Assembly: GCF_000186225.1 (NCBI RefSeq)
Contig: NC_014933.1
Span: forward strand, 1,612,001-1,676,000
DNA length: 64,000 nt
Direction of reading: 5' to 3'
Source of the DNA: Bacteroides helcogenes P 36-108
Lineage (GTDB): Bacteria; Bacteroidota; Bacteroidia; Bacteroidales; Bacteroidaceae
Shown here: one piece after another, positions 18,651-28,565 of the stretch
How the letters are laid out: the number at the start of each line of letters is the position of its first letter
Position numbering within the stretch: position 1 is the first letter of the stretch
Position numbers and translations under genes: made by a program
Notes under the pieces: generated by a model
Told to the model about the DNA's origin: nothing
Seen by the model: only the letters and a program-made list of their open reading frames with translations
Database searches by the model: none

Positions 18651-20798
18651 TCATTGCAACTTGGCTGCTTGCGGCAGTACAATCTGAATCCGGTTCATTC
18701 CGTCTATCCTCTCTTTGCGATACTCTCCGTGAATGCTGGTGAGTCGGTCGTTGATGGTTTGCAGTCCTATGCCCTCTGCTTCGGCGGGGGCTTCCCATGG
18801 GAGTCCGTTGTCTGCTATTTCCAGCATGAGACGGCATTCTCCATCGGCGATAAGCTTTACATACATGTCAGTTGCTTTGGCATATTTCACGATGTTGCCC
18901 ATTACCTCTTGCGCAATGCGATATAGTTCATAGCTCACAGTATTGTCCAGCACATTCCATTCCGTTGCCGGAGTGGCTTGATAATGTATCGCCATGTCGT
19001 CGGGACGAGGCAGGTGCAGTATATAGTCTTGCAGAATCTCTTTGAGATTGGCGTATTGGAAGGAGGGGGGCATCAGTTCGTGTGAGATGCTGCGGACGTT
19101 GCTTCTCGATGTTTCCAGTAGCTTCAGCAGTGCCTCCGTGTCGGGGGGAGAGTCCGCTTGCAGCAGGAACTGTATTCCCAGCAGTTCGTTGCACACGCCA
19201 TCATGCAGATCCATGGCTATTCTTTTCCGTTCTCTCTCCAGTCCTTCGATGCGTGCGTGGGCAAGTTGCAGGTCGGTTTCTTTCTTCTGACGGGTGGCCT
19301 TGATGCGCTGCATACGCTTGTTATTCAAGAAGCTGACAATAACCAGCAGTATCATGAATAATAAGATGATGAGAAGGATGGTGAGGCGCAGGTTGGAGGA
19401 CTTCTGCCGCAGTTGCTCCTGTTGCAGCTTCATTATTTCCACTTCTTTCTCCTTGGTTTCGTATTTCACGGCGAAGTCGGACATTTGCTTGCTTATCTCT
19501 TGCCGTTGCAGAGAGTCTTTCATCACCCGTGCACTGTCCAGGTAGAAATAGGCTTTGCGGTAATCCTTCAGGCCGGCATAGTTCTTGGAGGTCATGGTGT
19601 ATAGCTCCTCTTTGGGTAGCAGGGTAATGGTGGGCAGTGCATCGATCAGATGTTGGTAGGCGACCTGGCTCTTGGCCCATTGCCCGCGCTCGTGGCAGAT
19701 GAGGCCTATTACTTCATAGTAGTGCAGCACTTGTTGCGAGATTGGGGGAAGCAGCTTGATGTTCTTTTCGCACTCTTTCGCATAGTAGTCTATGGAATCT
19801 TGCCTGTTCAGGGCGTGATAGGCCATCATCAGGGTGGGGGCGCATCGCACGTAGAACTGGGGTGAATGGTCTTTTTCGGCCATGGCGAGTGCCAGACGTG
19901 CGTCGGCCACGGCTTCCTCTTCTCTCCCCATGTTACGATAGACCGCTGCCCTTATGTGATAGGCATAGTATAATGTCTCTCTGCTTTCACCTGTTTGCGC
20001 TTCGTGCAGGGCGGAAGAAGCGCATTTCAAGGCTTCATCAAAACGTTTCATGCCGTTGTAGAGTGATGCCATGTTGCAGAGGATGGTAGTTTTCCTCATG
20101 TGGTTTTTGGTAGCGTCGCATTTATTTATGGCCATTTGATAGTAGATAAAGGCCGAATCTCTTTTATTTTCGTTGGCATAGACGGAGGCTATGCTGGAAT
20201 ATACGCTGCACAGGGCGATGTCGTTGTGCTCGGCTTCGAGGATGGGAACCACCTTTTTCAGACAGAGAGCAGCTTCTTTCACATCCCCCCGATAGAAGCT
20301 GGCTATGGCAAGATCATTGTAAAGCGAGGCCAGTGCCTCGCATTCTTTGTCGGATATGCAGGCTATCCCTTTTTTCAGCCAGATGGCGGCGGAGTCGGGA
20401 TTGCGGGTCAGGTAATAACTCCCCATACTGTTACATATCCGTGCCTTGCGTTCCGGATCGCCGTTTTTGCCAAGCAGATCAAGGGCATGGTGCATGCTCT
20501 TCTTGAAGGCTTCAAAGTGTTGCAGGCTTTCTTCCCATCTTCCTACCATCTGGTGGTATAGGGCATTGTCGGAGGCGTTGGCTTTCAGTTTGCCGTGTGC
20601 TGCGTTCAGACATTTCAGGTAGAGAACGGAGTCTCGTACCACGGTTTTTGCCTTCGAGATGGTTTCGCATACTTCCAAGTAGCTTTTGGCGGTCTGTTTC
20701 CGGCAGGCTTCCCGGTATAGGCTATCTAAGTGCAGCTCTTGTGCGTGGAGTGCCGGGCAGGTGATAAGAAGCAAGAATAGTAGGATGGTGTTTTTCAT
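18651..20798 (-). CDS. Orphan TPR-type sensor histidine kinase (NarX/DesK-like kinase core)
   Basis: A 715-residue protein with a signal peptide (LLLITCPALHAQE). About 400 residues of TPR-like repeats follow, then a membrane helix near 478-498 (LTILLIILLFMILLVIVSFL), a coiled coil, a HisKA_3 domain with acceptor His in RIAMDLHDG, and an HATPase with ADNGLPW and GIGLQTINDR. Kinases of this type normally pair with a LuxR/NarL-class regulator, usually adjacent. None is found on either side, so the partner must be elsewhere. The promoter region carries a perfect 19-base palindrome. Confidence 0.9.
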   Translation of the reverse strand: MKNTILLFLLLITCPALHAQELHLDSLYREACRKQTAKSYLEVCETISKAKTVVRDSVLYLKCLNAAHGKLKANASDNALYHQMVGRWEESLQHFEAFKKSMHHALDLLGKNGDPERKARICNSMGSYYLTRNPDSAAIWLKKGIACISDKECEALASLYNDLAIASFYRGDVKEAALCLKKVVPILEAEHNDIALCSVYSSIASVYANENKRDSAFIYYQMAINKCDATKNHMRKTTILCNMASLYNGMKRFDEALKCASSALHEAQTGESRETLYYAYHIRAAVYRNMGREEEAVADARLALAMAEKDHSPQFYVRCAPTLMMAYHALNRQDSIDYYAKECEKNIKLLPPISQQVLHYYEVIGLICHERGQWAKSQVAYQHLIDALPTITLLPKEELYTMTSKNYAGLKDYRKAYFYLDSARVMKDSLQRQEISKQMSDFAVKYETKEKEVEIMKLQQEQLRQKSSNLRLTILLIILLFMILLVIVSFLNNKRMQRIKATRQKKETDLQLAHARIEGLERERKRIAMDLHDGVCNELLGIQFLLQADSPPDTEALLKLLETSRSNVRSISHELMPPSFQYANLKEILQDYILHLPRPDDMAIHYQATPATEWNVLDNTVSYELYRIAQEVMGNIVKYAKATDMYVKLIADGECRLMLEIADNGLPWEAPAEAEGIGLQTINDRLTSIHGEYRKERIDGMNRIQIVLPQAAKLQ

Positions 20799-20816
20799 GG
20801 TAAATGTTGTTGTTTG

Positions 20817-20835
20817 TTACATTTGACAAATGTAA
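20817..20835. promoter_or_regulatory. Perfect 9+1+9 palindrome overlapping a -7 box
   Basis: TTACATTTG, one A, CAAATGTAA: a perfect odd-length dyad 19 bases upstream of the orphan kinase start. On the minus strand it contains TACATTTG, which fits the TAnnTTTG -7 box, so a protein bound here would cover the promoter. Operator function is inference. I see nothing else in the 324-base spacer apart from the hairpin at 21052. Confidence 0.5.
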
Positions 20836-21051
20836 GCTCTTTATTGTCATAATACAAGAAATGCCGCCTTTGTTTTCTGTTCTCCATCGCGATATCCGTA
20901 CATATTTGCTTTTTTCATTGTTGCTTGATATCCCGATTATGAGGTTGCCGCACTGATTGCGATGGATAGGCAGGCTGCATGTCTTCCATTTCCTATGCCT
21001 TAGTCATTGCGTTTGAGTATGCCTGTTGTGTTTATCTTTATTGATGAAAAG

Positions 21052-21094
21052 GAAGCAGCCCGCACAAACCAATCAAGGTTGTGCAGGCTGCTTC
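21052..21094 (-). terminator. Strong hairpin after the beta-helix lipoprotein gene
   Basis: GAAGCAGCC and GCACAA pair with TTGTGC and GGCTGCTTC, 15 base pairs with one mismatch and an 11-base loop. In the minus direction it lies 28 bases after the stop at 21123 and is followed by a TTTT run, as expected for an intrinsic terminator. Confidence 0.75.
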
Positions 21095-21122
21095 TGCTTT
21101 TAAAAAACTCTAATCAGAAATA

Positions 21123-22652
21123 TCAATATACTGTATTTTGCGGGTCGAAGTTGGTCCAGCCTTCCAGCCAGTTGTCGCTTGCGTCCCTGAAGGCTCCTAC
21201 ATAGCCGTTGTTGCCGTCGGAGATAAGGTTGGCGGGGCAATAGTTCTGACCGGTGCTCGCGGGGTCGGTCAGGCCGAGTGCGGTTTCTTCCATCACTTTG
21301 TTGTTGATGGAAGTGGTGAATGTACTGGCTTCGTTCAAGAAGAACTCATGCGAGAAAGATACCTTTGTAGCATCTGTAATGTTCATCCCGTCAGCAGAAT
21401 ATTGATCCAAATAAATGTTGTTTCCATCGCTGCCAACCACACCCATGCCGGCAAAGATGATGTTTTTCAAAGTGAATTCACCGGCTTTGGCAAATGCGGG
21501 AGTGCTGCCCAATGCACCGTCAATGATGATACCGATGGGATAGCCTACGGCAAGTGTATTCTCTACATTCAGCTTGCTGCTGCGGCGGATTTGCATGGCC
21601 GACTGGAAGAGACCGAGTGAAGCGCCGTTGCCGTTCAAGTGGTTGGCATCGATATAGTCGGTTGTATTGTTGGCGGTATAGTCAAAATTGTTTTTGGCTG
21701 CGCCCGGGCCGATGAAGGTGACGTGCTTGAAGGTAGCTGTGGTGAGAGGAGTGGCTGTGGCGTCACCGGCGGCATTGTTGTCGCTTTCGAAGCCATTGCT
21801 TTTTGATATGTCTGCAATTTTGGGGTCACGGATAGAGAGGCAATATTCCACATTGCCGCTGAAGCCGTTGTCAGTATCGAATTCATCGTCCCAACCTTTG
21901 TATGCTACCAGATTTGTGCAGTTCACCGTACCGCCGAACCATTCAAAGGAGTCATCGCTGGAATAGGACACTTGCAAGTGGTCAACAGTTGTGCCACTGC
22001 CTACCGAACCGAATGTGATGCCATTGATTTCCTTGTTTGGGGAAAATGGATATCCGGCAAACTCTACGCGAACGTATTGATAGATGCCAGAGTTGTCGTT
22101 GGCTACTGTACCGCCGTGTTTGGTTCTCGGACCACCTTCAATCTGTTGGTTCAAAGTACCATAATTATTCGGTGCTTTGCCGCAGATAATCAAACCGCCC
22201 CAGTCGCCGGGTTGGCGGTGGCCTGCGGCTTCTTCCGAAGTCATCACGATGGGAGCATTCTTGGTTCCTTTCATTTCTACATATCCGCCCGGTTCAACGA
22301 TAAGTGCGGCTTTGGTCTGCTTGTCACCTTTGATGATTGTTCCTGCGGGGATGCGCAGTTTGGCTCCGTTTGCCACATAAACCCATCCTTTCAGCAGATA
22401 GGTTCCTTGACTCAGGGTGACATCGCCGGTAAATTCAAATTCCTGTGAACCGTTACCGATTTCTGTTCCGTTATTGAACAAGATGCCACTGCTGATGGCG
22501 GTAGTTCCATTGTAGGTTACAACGGGATCTGTGATTGTTGTACCGCCATTGTCACCGTTGTTGTCGCTCGAACAGGCTGTCATGATGCTTCCTGTTGCGA
22601 TGGCTGCGCATACTGTGAAGGCCCAGCCGAACTTTTTAATTTCCATTTTCAT
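21123..22652 (-). CDS. Secreted beta-helix-type lipoprotein paired with a TonB receptor
   Basis: A 509-residue lipoprotein with the lipobox MTAC near residue 27, followed by an Asn/Gly/Asp-rich tether. The body is a run of short hydrophobic strands, turns and glycines (LKGWVYV, GTIIKGD, APIVMTSEE, DWGGLIICGKAP), as in right-handed parallel beta-helix proteins. An acidic aromatic stretch (SSDDSFEWFGG) and GWDDEFDTDNGF could bind metal or ligand. It follows the TonB receptor by 65 bases on the same strand, so it is probably its surface partner, taking the place of SusD. I do not recognise a characterised family and assign no substrate. A strong terminator ends the operon. Confidence 0.75.
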   Translation of the reverse strand: MKMEIKKFGWAFTVCAAIATGSIMTACSSDNNGDNGGTTITDPVVTYNGTTAISSGILFNNGTEIGNGSQEFEFTGDVTLSQGTYLLKGWVYVANGAKLRIPAGTIIKGDKQTKAALIVEPGGYVEMKGTKNAPIVMTSEEAAGHRQPGDWGGLIICGKAPNNYGTLNQQIEGGPRTKHGGTVANDNSGIYQYVRVEFAGYPFSPNKEINGITFGSVGSGTTVDHLQVSYSSDDSFEWFGGTVNCTNLVAYKGWDDEFDTDNGFSGNVEYCLSIRDPKIADISKSNGFESDNNAAGDATATPLTTATFKHVTFIGPGAAKNNFDYTANNTTDYIDANHLNGNGASLGLFQSAMQIRRSSKLNVENTLAVGYPIGIIIDGALGSTPAFAKAGEFTLKNIIFAGMGVVGSDGNNIYLDQYSADGMNITDATKVSFSHEFFLNEASTFTTSINNKVMEETALGLTDPASTGQNYCPANLISDGNNGYVGAFRDASDNWLEGWTNFDPQNTVY

Positions 22653-22717
22653 ACTTTTTGAGGTTTTGGAATTGTTCTTTTTAAATTGTTTTTTTAGTAA
22701 GTCTTTCTTGTTTATAT

Positions 22718-25528
22718 TTAGAAACTATAGCCTATCGTCAGGTTGTAACTGCGTCCCGGCTTATAGCTTCGGGTCACTTCTTCGATGGTACGCGCTTGCC
22801 CCTTTACTTTTACGTCTTCAAACTGCTTGAAGTTGTAGCGTTCGGCCAGTAGGTCGCGCACGGAGGCTTTGATTTCCCAACGTCCCAGCTTCTTGCCCAA
22901 TGAGAGGTCAATGGCATTGCGTGGCATCTCGTAAGAATCGGGAATATTGATGGCGTCGCCTTCGCTGGTTGTTCCATACCGGCTTCCCACACCGATGATG
23001 CGTTTGCCTATGCGGTTGTAGAGCAGGGCTGCGTTCCATCCTTTCTCCTGGTTGTTGTAGAAGAGACCGAGGTTGATGAGGTAGGGAGATTGCCCTTGCA
23101 TGGGTCGGTCTATGTTGGTGGTTCCTTTCTCGAACTTCACTTTGCTCTTAATCCATGCGCCATTGAAGCTGAGGCTGAAATCCTTCATACCGATGAAATC
23201 CAGATTCTTGCGGACATCAACCTCTATGCCATAATTGTCAGCACCTTTGGCGTTGATGTATGAATAGACGGGGTCTGTGCCTCCGGTCATGGTATATGTC
23301 CATTCTATGGGGTTCTTGAAGTTCTTGTAGAACAGGGCTACCGATATCTGTTCACCTTTGCTGGGATACCACTCGTAGCGTAAGTCCACGTTCTGGATAT
23401 AGGCGGCTTTTAAATCGGCGTTGCCCATGACACTGCTGCCAAGATCGAAATCATAATAGACCGAGGTGGACAGTTCGCGAAACTCCGGGCGGTTCACCGA
23501 CTTGCCGTATGCTGCGCGCAACTGCTGCTTGTCGTCCAGCTTGTAAGTGATGTTCAGTGAGGGGAACAGGTCTTTGTAGTCATAGAAAGTGCTGTGCTTA
23601 CTTTCTTCGTAGGAACGAGTGTTCATAATCAGTTCCTGACGGTTGTATTCGTAGCGTATGCCGGCATAGATGTTGAAAGCGCTGACAGGAAGGTTGAAGC
23701 CGGCATAGCCTGCTATGGCTGTGTTTTTCCCATTGTAGTTGTTGCGGTAGTTTACGTCCTCCAATATATAAAGTTTGTTTGCACCATAATTGGAGTCAAC
23801 CAATACATTGTCTGTCAGGTTTGTGTCATACCTCCATCCCGAAGGGAGTTCGCTGCTGTTTCCCCAGTTGTACTGGAAGTTGCGGGTATAATATTTGCGA
23901 GTACGATATTCTCCGTAAACACCGGCTTGCAGTGTCGGTTCCACTTCACCCCATTGCAGTTCGCGGCGGTAGTTCATGTTGGCTGAGGCTATATGCTCGT
24001 CCAGTTTGGTGAACTCGCGGTTGATGTCTTGCAATCCCATTTTATTGTTGTTGGCATTGTCCATCTCTATGAGTCGGCGGTCGGGTAGGTTGCGGTTGGC
24101 GTAGGCATAGCCCACACTCCAATCCAACTTGTTCACATTGGCCAGTGTGTGCTTGCCGGTGAACTGCGTATTATAGGTGGTGCGGCTCGAATAGTAATAC
24201 TCTGTATTGTAGAAGTTATTGTTCTGGGCATTGATGCCGTTACGCTCAGAGTATCGGCTCTTGGATATCTGGTTGAAGATGTTCTTCCACTCGTAGCGAT
24301 GATTGCTGCTTTTGGGCTGGAAGGTGAAGTTTAGTAAAGCACCGAGACGTACATCATTGCTGTATTGGTTGTCTGTGGCCTGGCGGAAGGTGACCGGTTT
24401 GTCGTTCGTGGTGTCATAAGGGGCAAAAAGGTTGTTGTCCATGTCGAGCAGAGTCTTGTGGCTGTTGCTGTAGTTCACGGCAGCCAGCAGCCCGTAGATG
24501 CGTCCGCTTTCTTGTTCCCAGCGATGACTGTAGTTGAGGTTTATCTTGAGGTCACCTATGGGAGTGGTTTTGCTTACCTTCCAGTTGTTGTTGAACCCGT
24601 TGTTCAGCACGTCTATACGGTCGGTGTTTTTCCCGACATTGTATTCCGGATACATGTTCAGCTTCCCTGTCATCCCTGCATCCAGCGACCGGAATCCGTT
24701 GCCGAAGCCCAGCCAGTCCATGCCGCTTCCTTGCGCTTTGTAGAAGTCTTTGAAGTGAGTCTGGTCATTTACGCTGGTTCCTACGGAGATGTTGAAGCTG
24801 TCGCTGCTTGGCATATCCTTTGTATTGATCAGGATAAATCCGCCTGTAAAGTCAGCGGGATATTCGGGGGCGGGACTCTTTACAATCACCATGTTGTCCA
24901 GTTGCGAACTGGGGATGATGTCGAACGAGAAAGCACGTGAATCGGCTTCCGAACTGGGCACGGCGCTGCCGTTCATCCATACATTATTGTATCGCTGTGA
25001 GAGTCCGCGCACCATGACAAACTTCTCGTCGATGATGCTGACACCCGGCACACGCTTGATGACTTCCGAGGCATCCTTGTCCTGTGTCTTGGCTATCTGC
25101 TGTGCCGACACACCGCTTTGCACCACGAGGCTGCGCCTTTGTTCCTGCATCAGAGCCATTTCGTTATTCTTTTTTGCTTGGGCGGTAATTGATACTTCGC
25201 CAAGAACTTGCGCATCGCTGTCCATCTCAAAGTTCAGAGAAGTTTCGCCTTTTACTTTTATACCGGGCATGGTGATATCCTTGTAGCCCACATACTTCAC
25301 GGTCAGCGTGTATGTTCCGTTCTTTACTTCCAGCGAGTAGTTGCCGTCAATATCGGCCACAACGCCTGTGCTGCTGCCGGCTATCTGTACCGTGGCGCCG
25401 GTCAACGGCTCTTTGGTCTGTCTGTCGGTGATAGTTCCTCTGATGGTTCCCGCAAGAGCAGCCATGGTAGAGAGTGTCAGGAATAAAATAAGGAAGAAAA
25501 TCTTTCCTAAGTCAAGTTTCATACTCAT
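22718..25528 (-). CDS. TonB-dependent outer-membrane receptor with N-terminal regulatory-like domain
   Basis: A 936-residue receptor with a signal peptide ending near AALAG (ATG at 25522 is an alternative start). Residues about 27-115 form a carboxypeptidase-regulatory-like domain (GTIRGTITD, GVVADIDGNYSL). The plug follows, with DKDASEVIKRVPGV and FVMVRGLSQRYNNVWMNGS, and then the barrel ending in the terminal residues YNLTIGYSF. It lacks the YIVDGVP box of SusC, so it belongs to the FecA/CirA-like receptor group. The partner lipoprotein gene follows. It is divergent from a soluble PAS/GAF kinase, which might control it. Ligand unknown. Confidence 0.92.
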   Translation of the reverse strand: MSMKLDLGKIFFLILFLTLSTMAALAGTIRGTITDRQTKEPLTGATVQIAGSSTGVVADIDGNYSLEVKNGTYTLTVKYVGYKDITMPGIKVKGETSLNFEMDSDAQVLGEVSITAQAKKNNEMALMQEQRRSLVVQSGVSAQQIAKTQDKDASEVIKRVPGVSIIDEKFVMVRGLSQRYNNVWMNGSAVPSSEADSRAFSFDIIPSSQLDNMVIVKSPAPEYPADFTGGFILINTKDMPSSDSFNISVGTSVNDQTHFKDFYKAQGSGMDWLGFGNGFRSLDAGMTGKLNMYPEYNVGKNTDRIDVLNNGFNNNWKVSKTTPIGDLKINLNYSHRWEQESGRIYGLLAAVNYSNSHKTLLDMDNNLFAPYDTTNDKPVTFRQATDNQYSNDVRLGALLNFTFQPKSSNHRYEWKNIFNQISKSRYSERNGINAQNNNFYNTEYYYSSRTTYNTQFTGKHTLANVNKLDWSVGYAYANRNLPDRRLIEMDNANNNKMGLQDINREFTKLDEHIASANMNYRRELQWGEVEPTLQAGVYGEYRTRKYYTRNFQYNWGNSSELPSGWRYDTNLTDNVLVDSNYGANKLYILEDVNYRNNYNGKNTAIAGYAGFNLPVSAFNIYAGIRYEYNRQELIMNTRSYEESKHSTFYDYKDLFPSLNITYKLDDKQQLRAAYGKSVNRPEFRELSTSVYYDFDLGSSVMGNADLKAAYIQNVDLRYEWYPSKGEQISVALFYKNFKNPIEWTYTMTGGTDPVYSYINAKGADNYGIEVDVRKNLDFIGMKDFSLSFNGAWIKSKVKFEKGTTNIDRPMQGQSPYLINLGLFYNNQEKGWNAALLYNRIGKRIIGVGSRYGTTSEGDAINIPDSYEMPRNAIDLSLGKKLGRWEIKASVRDLLAERYNFKQFEDVKVKGQARTIEEVTRSYKPGRSYNLTIGYSF

Positions 25529-25706
25529 TCTTTATATGCGTTTCTTTTTCCGATGCAAAGGTGCGGTGTTCGTATTACGAGGGAAATACATGTGTCATAC
25601 ATTTTAATGTCTTTTGAGTTACGAACATGTTTCAAGTCTGTTCTGAGATTTCTCAGTCTCTCTTTTTCCTTATTATTGCCCTTTTTCATTATTTTTATCC
25701 TCTTTT

Positions 25707-25739
25707 TTTGCTTACATTTACTTATATATATTATTTTTG
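25707..25739 (+). promoter_or_regulatory. Bacteroides-type promoter for the PAS/GAF kinase
   Basis: TTTG at 25707-25710, 21 bases, then TATTTTTG at 25732-25739: a full match to the consensus. The start site near 25746 leaves about 22 bases before the ATG at 25768. The shared 239-base spacer also holds CAAAGGTG near 25557, a near -7 box for the divergent receptor operon. Confidence 0.6.
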
Positions 25740-25767
25740 ACCTCACAAATTAAGTCAGATAATATTT

Positions 25768-28191
25768 ATGGAATCAGAATATCAGAGAGACTACGAGCGT
25801 TTTCATCGCTTGTCACTTTTGGGGCGCATAGGCTGGTGGGAAGCAGACCTCTCTGCACATACTTATCATTGTTCTCAATATATCACTCATTTGCTTGGGC
25901 TTACCACAGATGAAATCAGCTTCGATGACTTTGCAGCCTTGATTCCTGATGAATATTGTAATCGTCTTCGTCACCTTTTTTACGCGATGGACGAATTGGA
26001 TACGAATGAATGTACTTTGCCCGTCAATACAAGTAGGGGGGTGAAGTGGGTGTATGTCCGTATGGGCTATCATGAACGACAAGCGGACGGAAGTTTTCGC
26101 GTATTTGGGGTGATGCAGAGTATTGAAGAGCCCCAAGACCGGCATGGAACCGCCGAGTTGTCACACGTCAAGGAGTTGCTTAGCCATCAGAATTCCATCG
26201 CCCATACACTGGCATGTTTCCTGCAGAATGCGGATATCCGTGTGGGCATTGAAAATATTCTGCGCGATGTGCTCCAGTTCTTCCATGCCGGGCGTGCTTA
26301 TATCTTTCAGTACGATGACACTTTTACAACCCAGTGCTGCACCTACGAAGTGACCGCCTCCGGTGTATCTTCCGATAAAGAGAATCTGCAAAAGCTTCCG
26401 GTGGATGTAGTGCCTTGGTGGAGTGAGCATATACTGAACGGTAAGGTAATTGCTATCGAAGAATTGAATCAAGAGTTGGGTATGTCGGCCACCGAGTATA
26501 AGTTTTGGGCCGGGCGGGGCATTAAGGCTTTGATGTCGGTTCCCTTGGTAAACGAAGGCGGGGTGCGTGGTTTCTTAGGAGTAGATGTCATGGACCGTAC
26601 TGCCATTTGGACCAGTGAGGATCGTCAATGGCTGAATTCTCTGGCAAGCATCATCTGTATCTGCACTGCATGGCAGAAGTCCAGGGAGATAACCCGTCGC
26701 GACCGGCGCATTATTGACCACAGCGAGCAAATATTTCAACATGTTTTTTCTAATATCCCTGTCGGAGTGGAGATTTACGACCGCAATGGTTGTCTTACAA
26801 ACATCAATCAGGAAGACATGGATATCTACGGCATTGCCTGCAAGGAAGATGTGCTGGGGCTAAGGTTACAGGACAATCCTAACTTCAGTGAGAAGCAACT
26901 TCACCGCATTGAGACAGAAGATGATGTGGACTTCCAGTTGGAGTATCACTTTGACAGGTTGAACGGCTATTATCCCACTACCTTCAAGAATCGTGTAGTG
27001 CACCTTTATCTCAAGTTGCGTCGTGTGTACGATGGCTTGGGGCACTTCATGGGATACCTGTGTATTACCATTGATAACACAGAACGTGTTGACATACAGG
27101 GACGTATCAACGACTTTGAGAATTTCTTCCTTATCATTTCCGATTATGCCAAGGTGGGTTACGCCAAGTTCAACCTCCTCACTCTTGAGGGCTATGCCAT
27201 CAAGCAATGGTTTAAGAATATGGGAGAGAAGGATGATATGGTTCTGAAAGGAGTGATAGGAATTTACTCTCATTTGCATCCCCATGATCGCTGGAAGTTG
27301 CTCAACTTCTACCGTCAGGTACATATAGGTCGCCGCAAACGTTTTTCGGAAGAACTGCGTGTGTGCCGTCCTGACGGCGGTTGGAACTGGATTCGCTGCA
27401 ACACCATTCTGAACCGTTATGAACCGGAATCAGGAGTGATAGAACTTACCAGCGTGAACTATGATATCACCCAACTGAAAGAAACCGAATGCAAACTGAT
27501 GGAAGCCAAGGAAAAAGCCGAGACTGCCGATCGTTTGAAAAGTGCCTTCCTTGCCAACATGAGCCATGAGATACGGACACCGCTCAATGCCATTGTGGGA
27601 TTCTCCGGTCTGGTGAGTGAGACGGAGGATCCGGACGAACGCAAGGAATATATATCCATAGTGGAGGCTAACAACAACTTGTTGCTGCAACTGATTTCCG
27701 ACATTTTGGATCTTTCGAAAATAGAAGCGGGTACTTTTGACTTCATGGTGGGCGACATCAACGTGAACCAGCTTTGCACTGATCTGGTCACTTCGCTACA
27801 AATGAAACTGAAACCCGGTGTAGAACTGGTTTTCGATAGAAACCTGCCTGAATACCACATCGTGAGCGATCGCAATCGGCTTTATCAGGTGCTTTCTAAC
27901 TTTGTGAACAACTCTGTAAAGTTCACCTTTAAAGGCAGTATCAAGGTAGGTTATGAGAAGGTGGATGGCATGCGCTTGCGCTTTTATGTATCCGATACAG
28001 GACTGGGCATCGCTCCCGACAAACAGAAGGCTGTGTTTGATCGCTTTGTCAAACTGAACTCTTTTGTACCGGGCACAGGATTGGGACTCTCCATCTGCAA
28101 AAGTATCATACAGCAGTTGGGAGGAACGATAGGAGTGGACAGTGAAGAAGGAAAAGGATCGTGTTTCTGGTTTATTTTGCCGATAGGATAA
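25768..28191 (+). CDS. Soluble PAS-GAF-PAS-PAS histidine kinase
   Basis: An 807-residue cytoplasmic kinase without signal peptide or membrane helix. It has a PAS-like domain (about 10-125, [10 protein letters not shown]), a GAF domain (about 140-310), a second PAS (320-440, [10 protein letters not shown] and the DNTERV end), a third PAS (450-580), a HisKA domain with [11 protein letters not shown], and an HATPase with [19 protein letters not shown] and [10 protein letters not shown]. No receiver domain is fused and no regulator lies next door. A soluble multi-sensor kinase points to an internal signal such as redox or a small metabolite, but no cofactor ligand can be named. It is divergent from the TonB receptor operon. 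Confidence 0.92.
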   Translation: MESEYQRDYERFHRLSLLGRIGWWEADLSAHTYHCSQYITHLLGLTTDEISFDDFAALIPDEYCNRLRHLFYAMDELDTNECTLPVNTSRGVKWVYVRMGYHERQADGSFRVFGVMQSIEEPQDRHGTAELSHVKELLSHQNSIAHTLACFLQNADIRVGIENILRDVLQFFHAGRAYIFQYDDTFTTQCCTYEVTASGVSSDKENLQKLPVDVVPWWSEHILNGKVIAIEELNQELGMSATEYKFWAGRGIKALMSVPLVNEGGVRGFLGVDVMDRTAIWTSEDRQWLNSLASIICICTAWQKSREITRRDRRIIDHSEQIFQHVFSNIPVGVEIYDRNGCLTNINQEDMDIYGIACKEDVLGLRLQDNPNFSEKQLHRIETEDDVDFQLEYHFDRLNGYYPTTFKNRVVHLYLKLRRVYDGLGHFMGYLCITIDNTERVDIQGRINDFENFFLIISDYAKVGYAKFNLLTLEGYAIKQWFKNMGEKDDMVLKGVIGIYSHLHPHDRWKLLNFYRQVHIGRRKRFSEELRVCRPDGGWNWIRCNTILNRYEPESGVIELTSVNYDITQLKETECKLMEAKEKAETADRLKSAFLANMSHEIRTPLNAIVGFSGLVSETEDPDERKEYISIVEANNNLLLQLISDILDLSKIEAGTFDFMVGDINVNQLCTDLVTSLQMKLKPGVELVFDRNLPEYHIVSDRNRLYQVLSNFVNNSVKFTFKGSIKVGYEKVDGMRLRFYVSDTGLGIAPDKQKAVFDRFVKLNSFVPGTGLGLSICKSIIQQLGGTIGVDSEEGKGSCFWFILPIG

Positions 28192-28565
28192 AGTCTGATG
28201 AAGAATGGAGAATTTGGATGTCCTAAGATATGTCGGCTCTATAAGGCTTCAGATGGAAACAAGTGAGATGATTCCAAGCGTAATTCACTTCGTGTATTTT
28301 GTAGATATACAGGAAATAAGTATGTGTTATCCGAATTTATTTATCGAGGAGATATAAGCATGTGTACCGATGCATTTATTTTCATTCGTGAGAGTAGGAT
28401 TTCTCAGAGTAACAAGCAGTAATTCCTCATAAGGGATTAAAATCATATTGCCATATTGATTGATAATCGCGGATGGTTTATAATCGTCCAAGGAGTTATT
28501 GTATATTTACAGTATATTTAAGTGTATTCATTGCAAGTGTAAATTATTACTCCTTTATTAAAGAT
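28192..28565. other. Intergenic stretch without recognisable gene
   Basis: 374 A+T-rich bases between the kinase stop and the chosen start of the esterase-like gene. I see no RNA gene, repeat or consensus promoter. An open frame upstream of 28566 could extend the next gene by 31 residues to 28473, but that would bury the signal peptide. Confidence 0.5.

Noticed and set aside
24365..24940. Long open frame of 191 codons antisense to the TonB receptor
   Set aside because: Mirror of a strongly coding G+C-richer gene; no start context, no recognisable domain.
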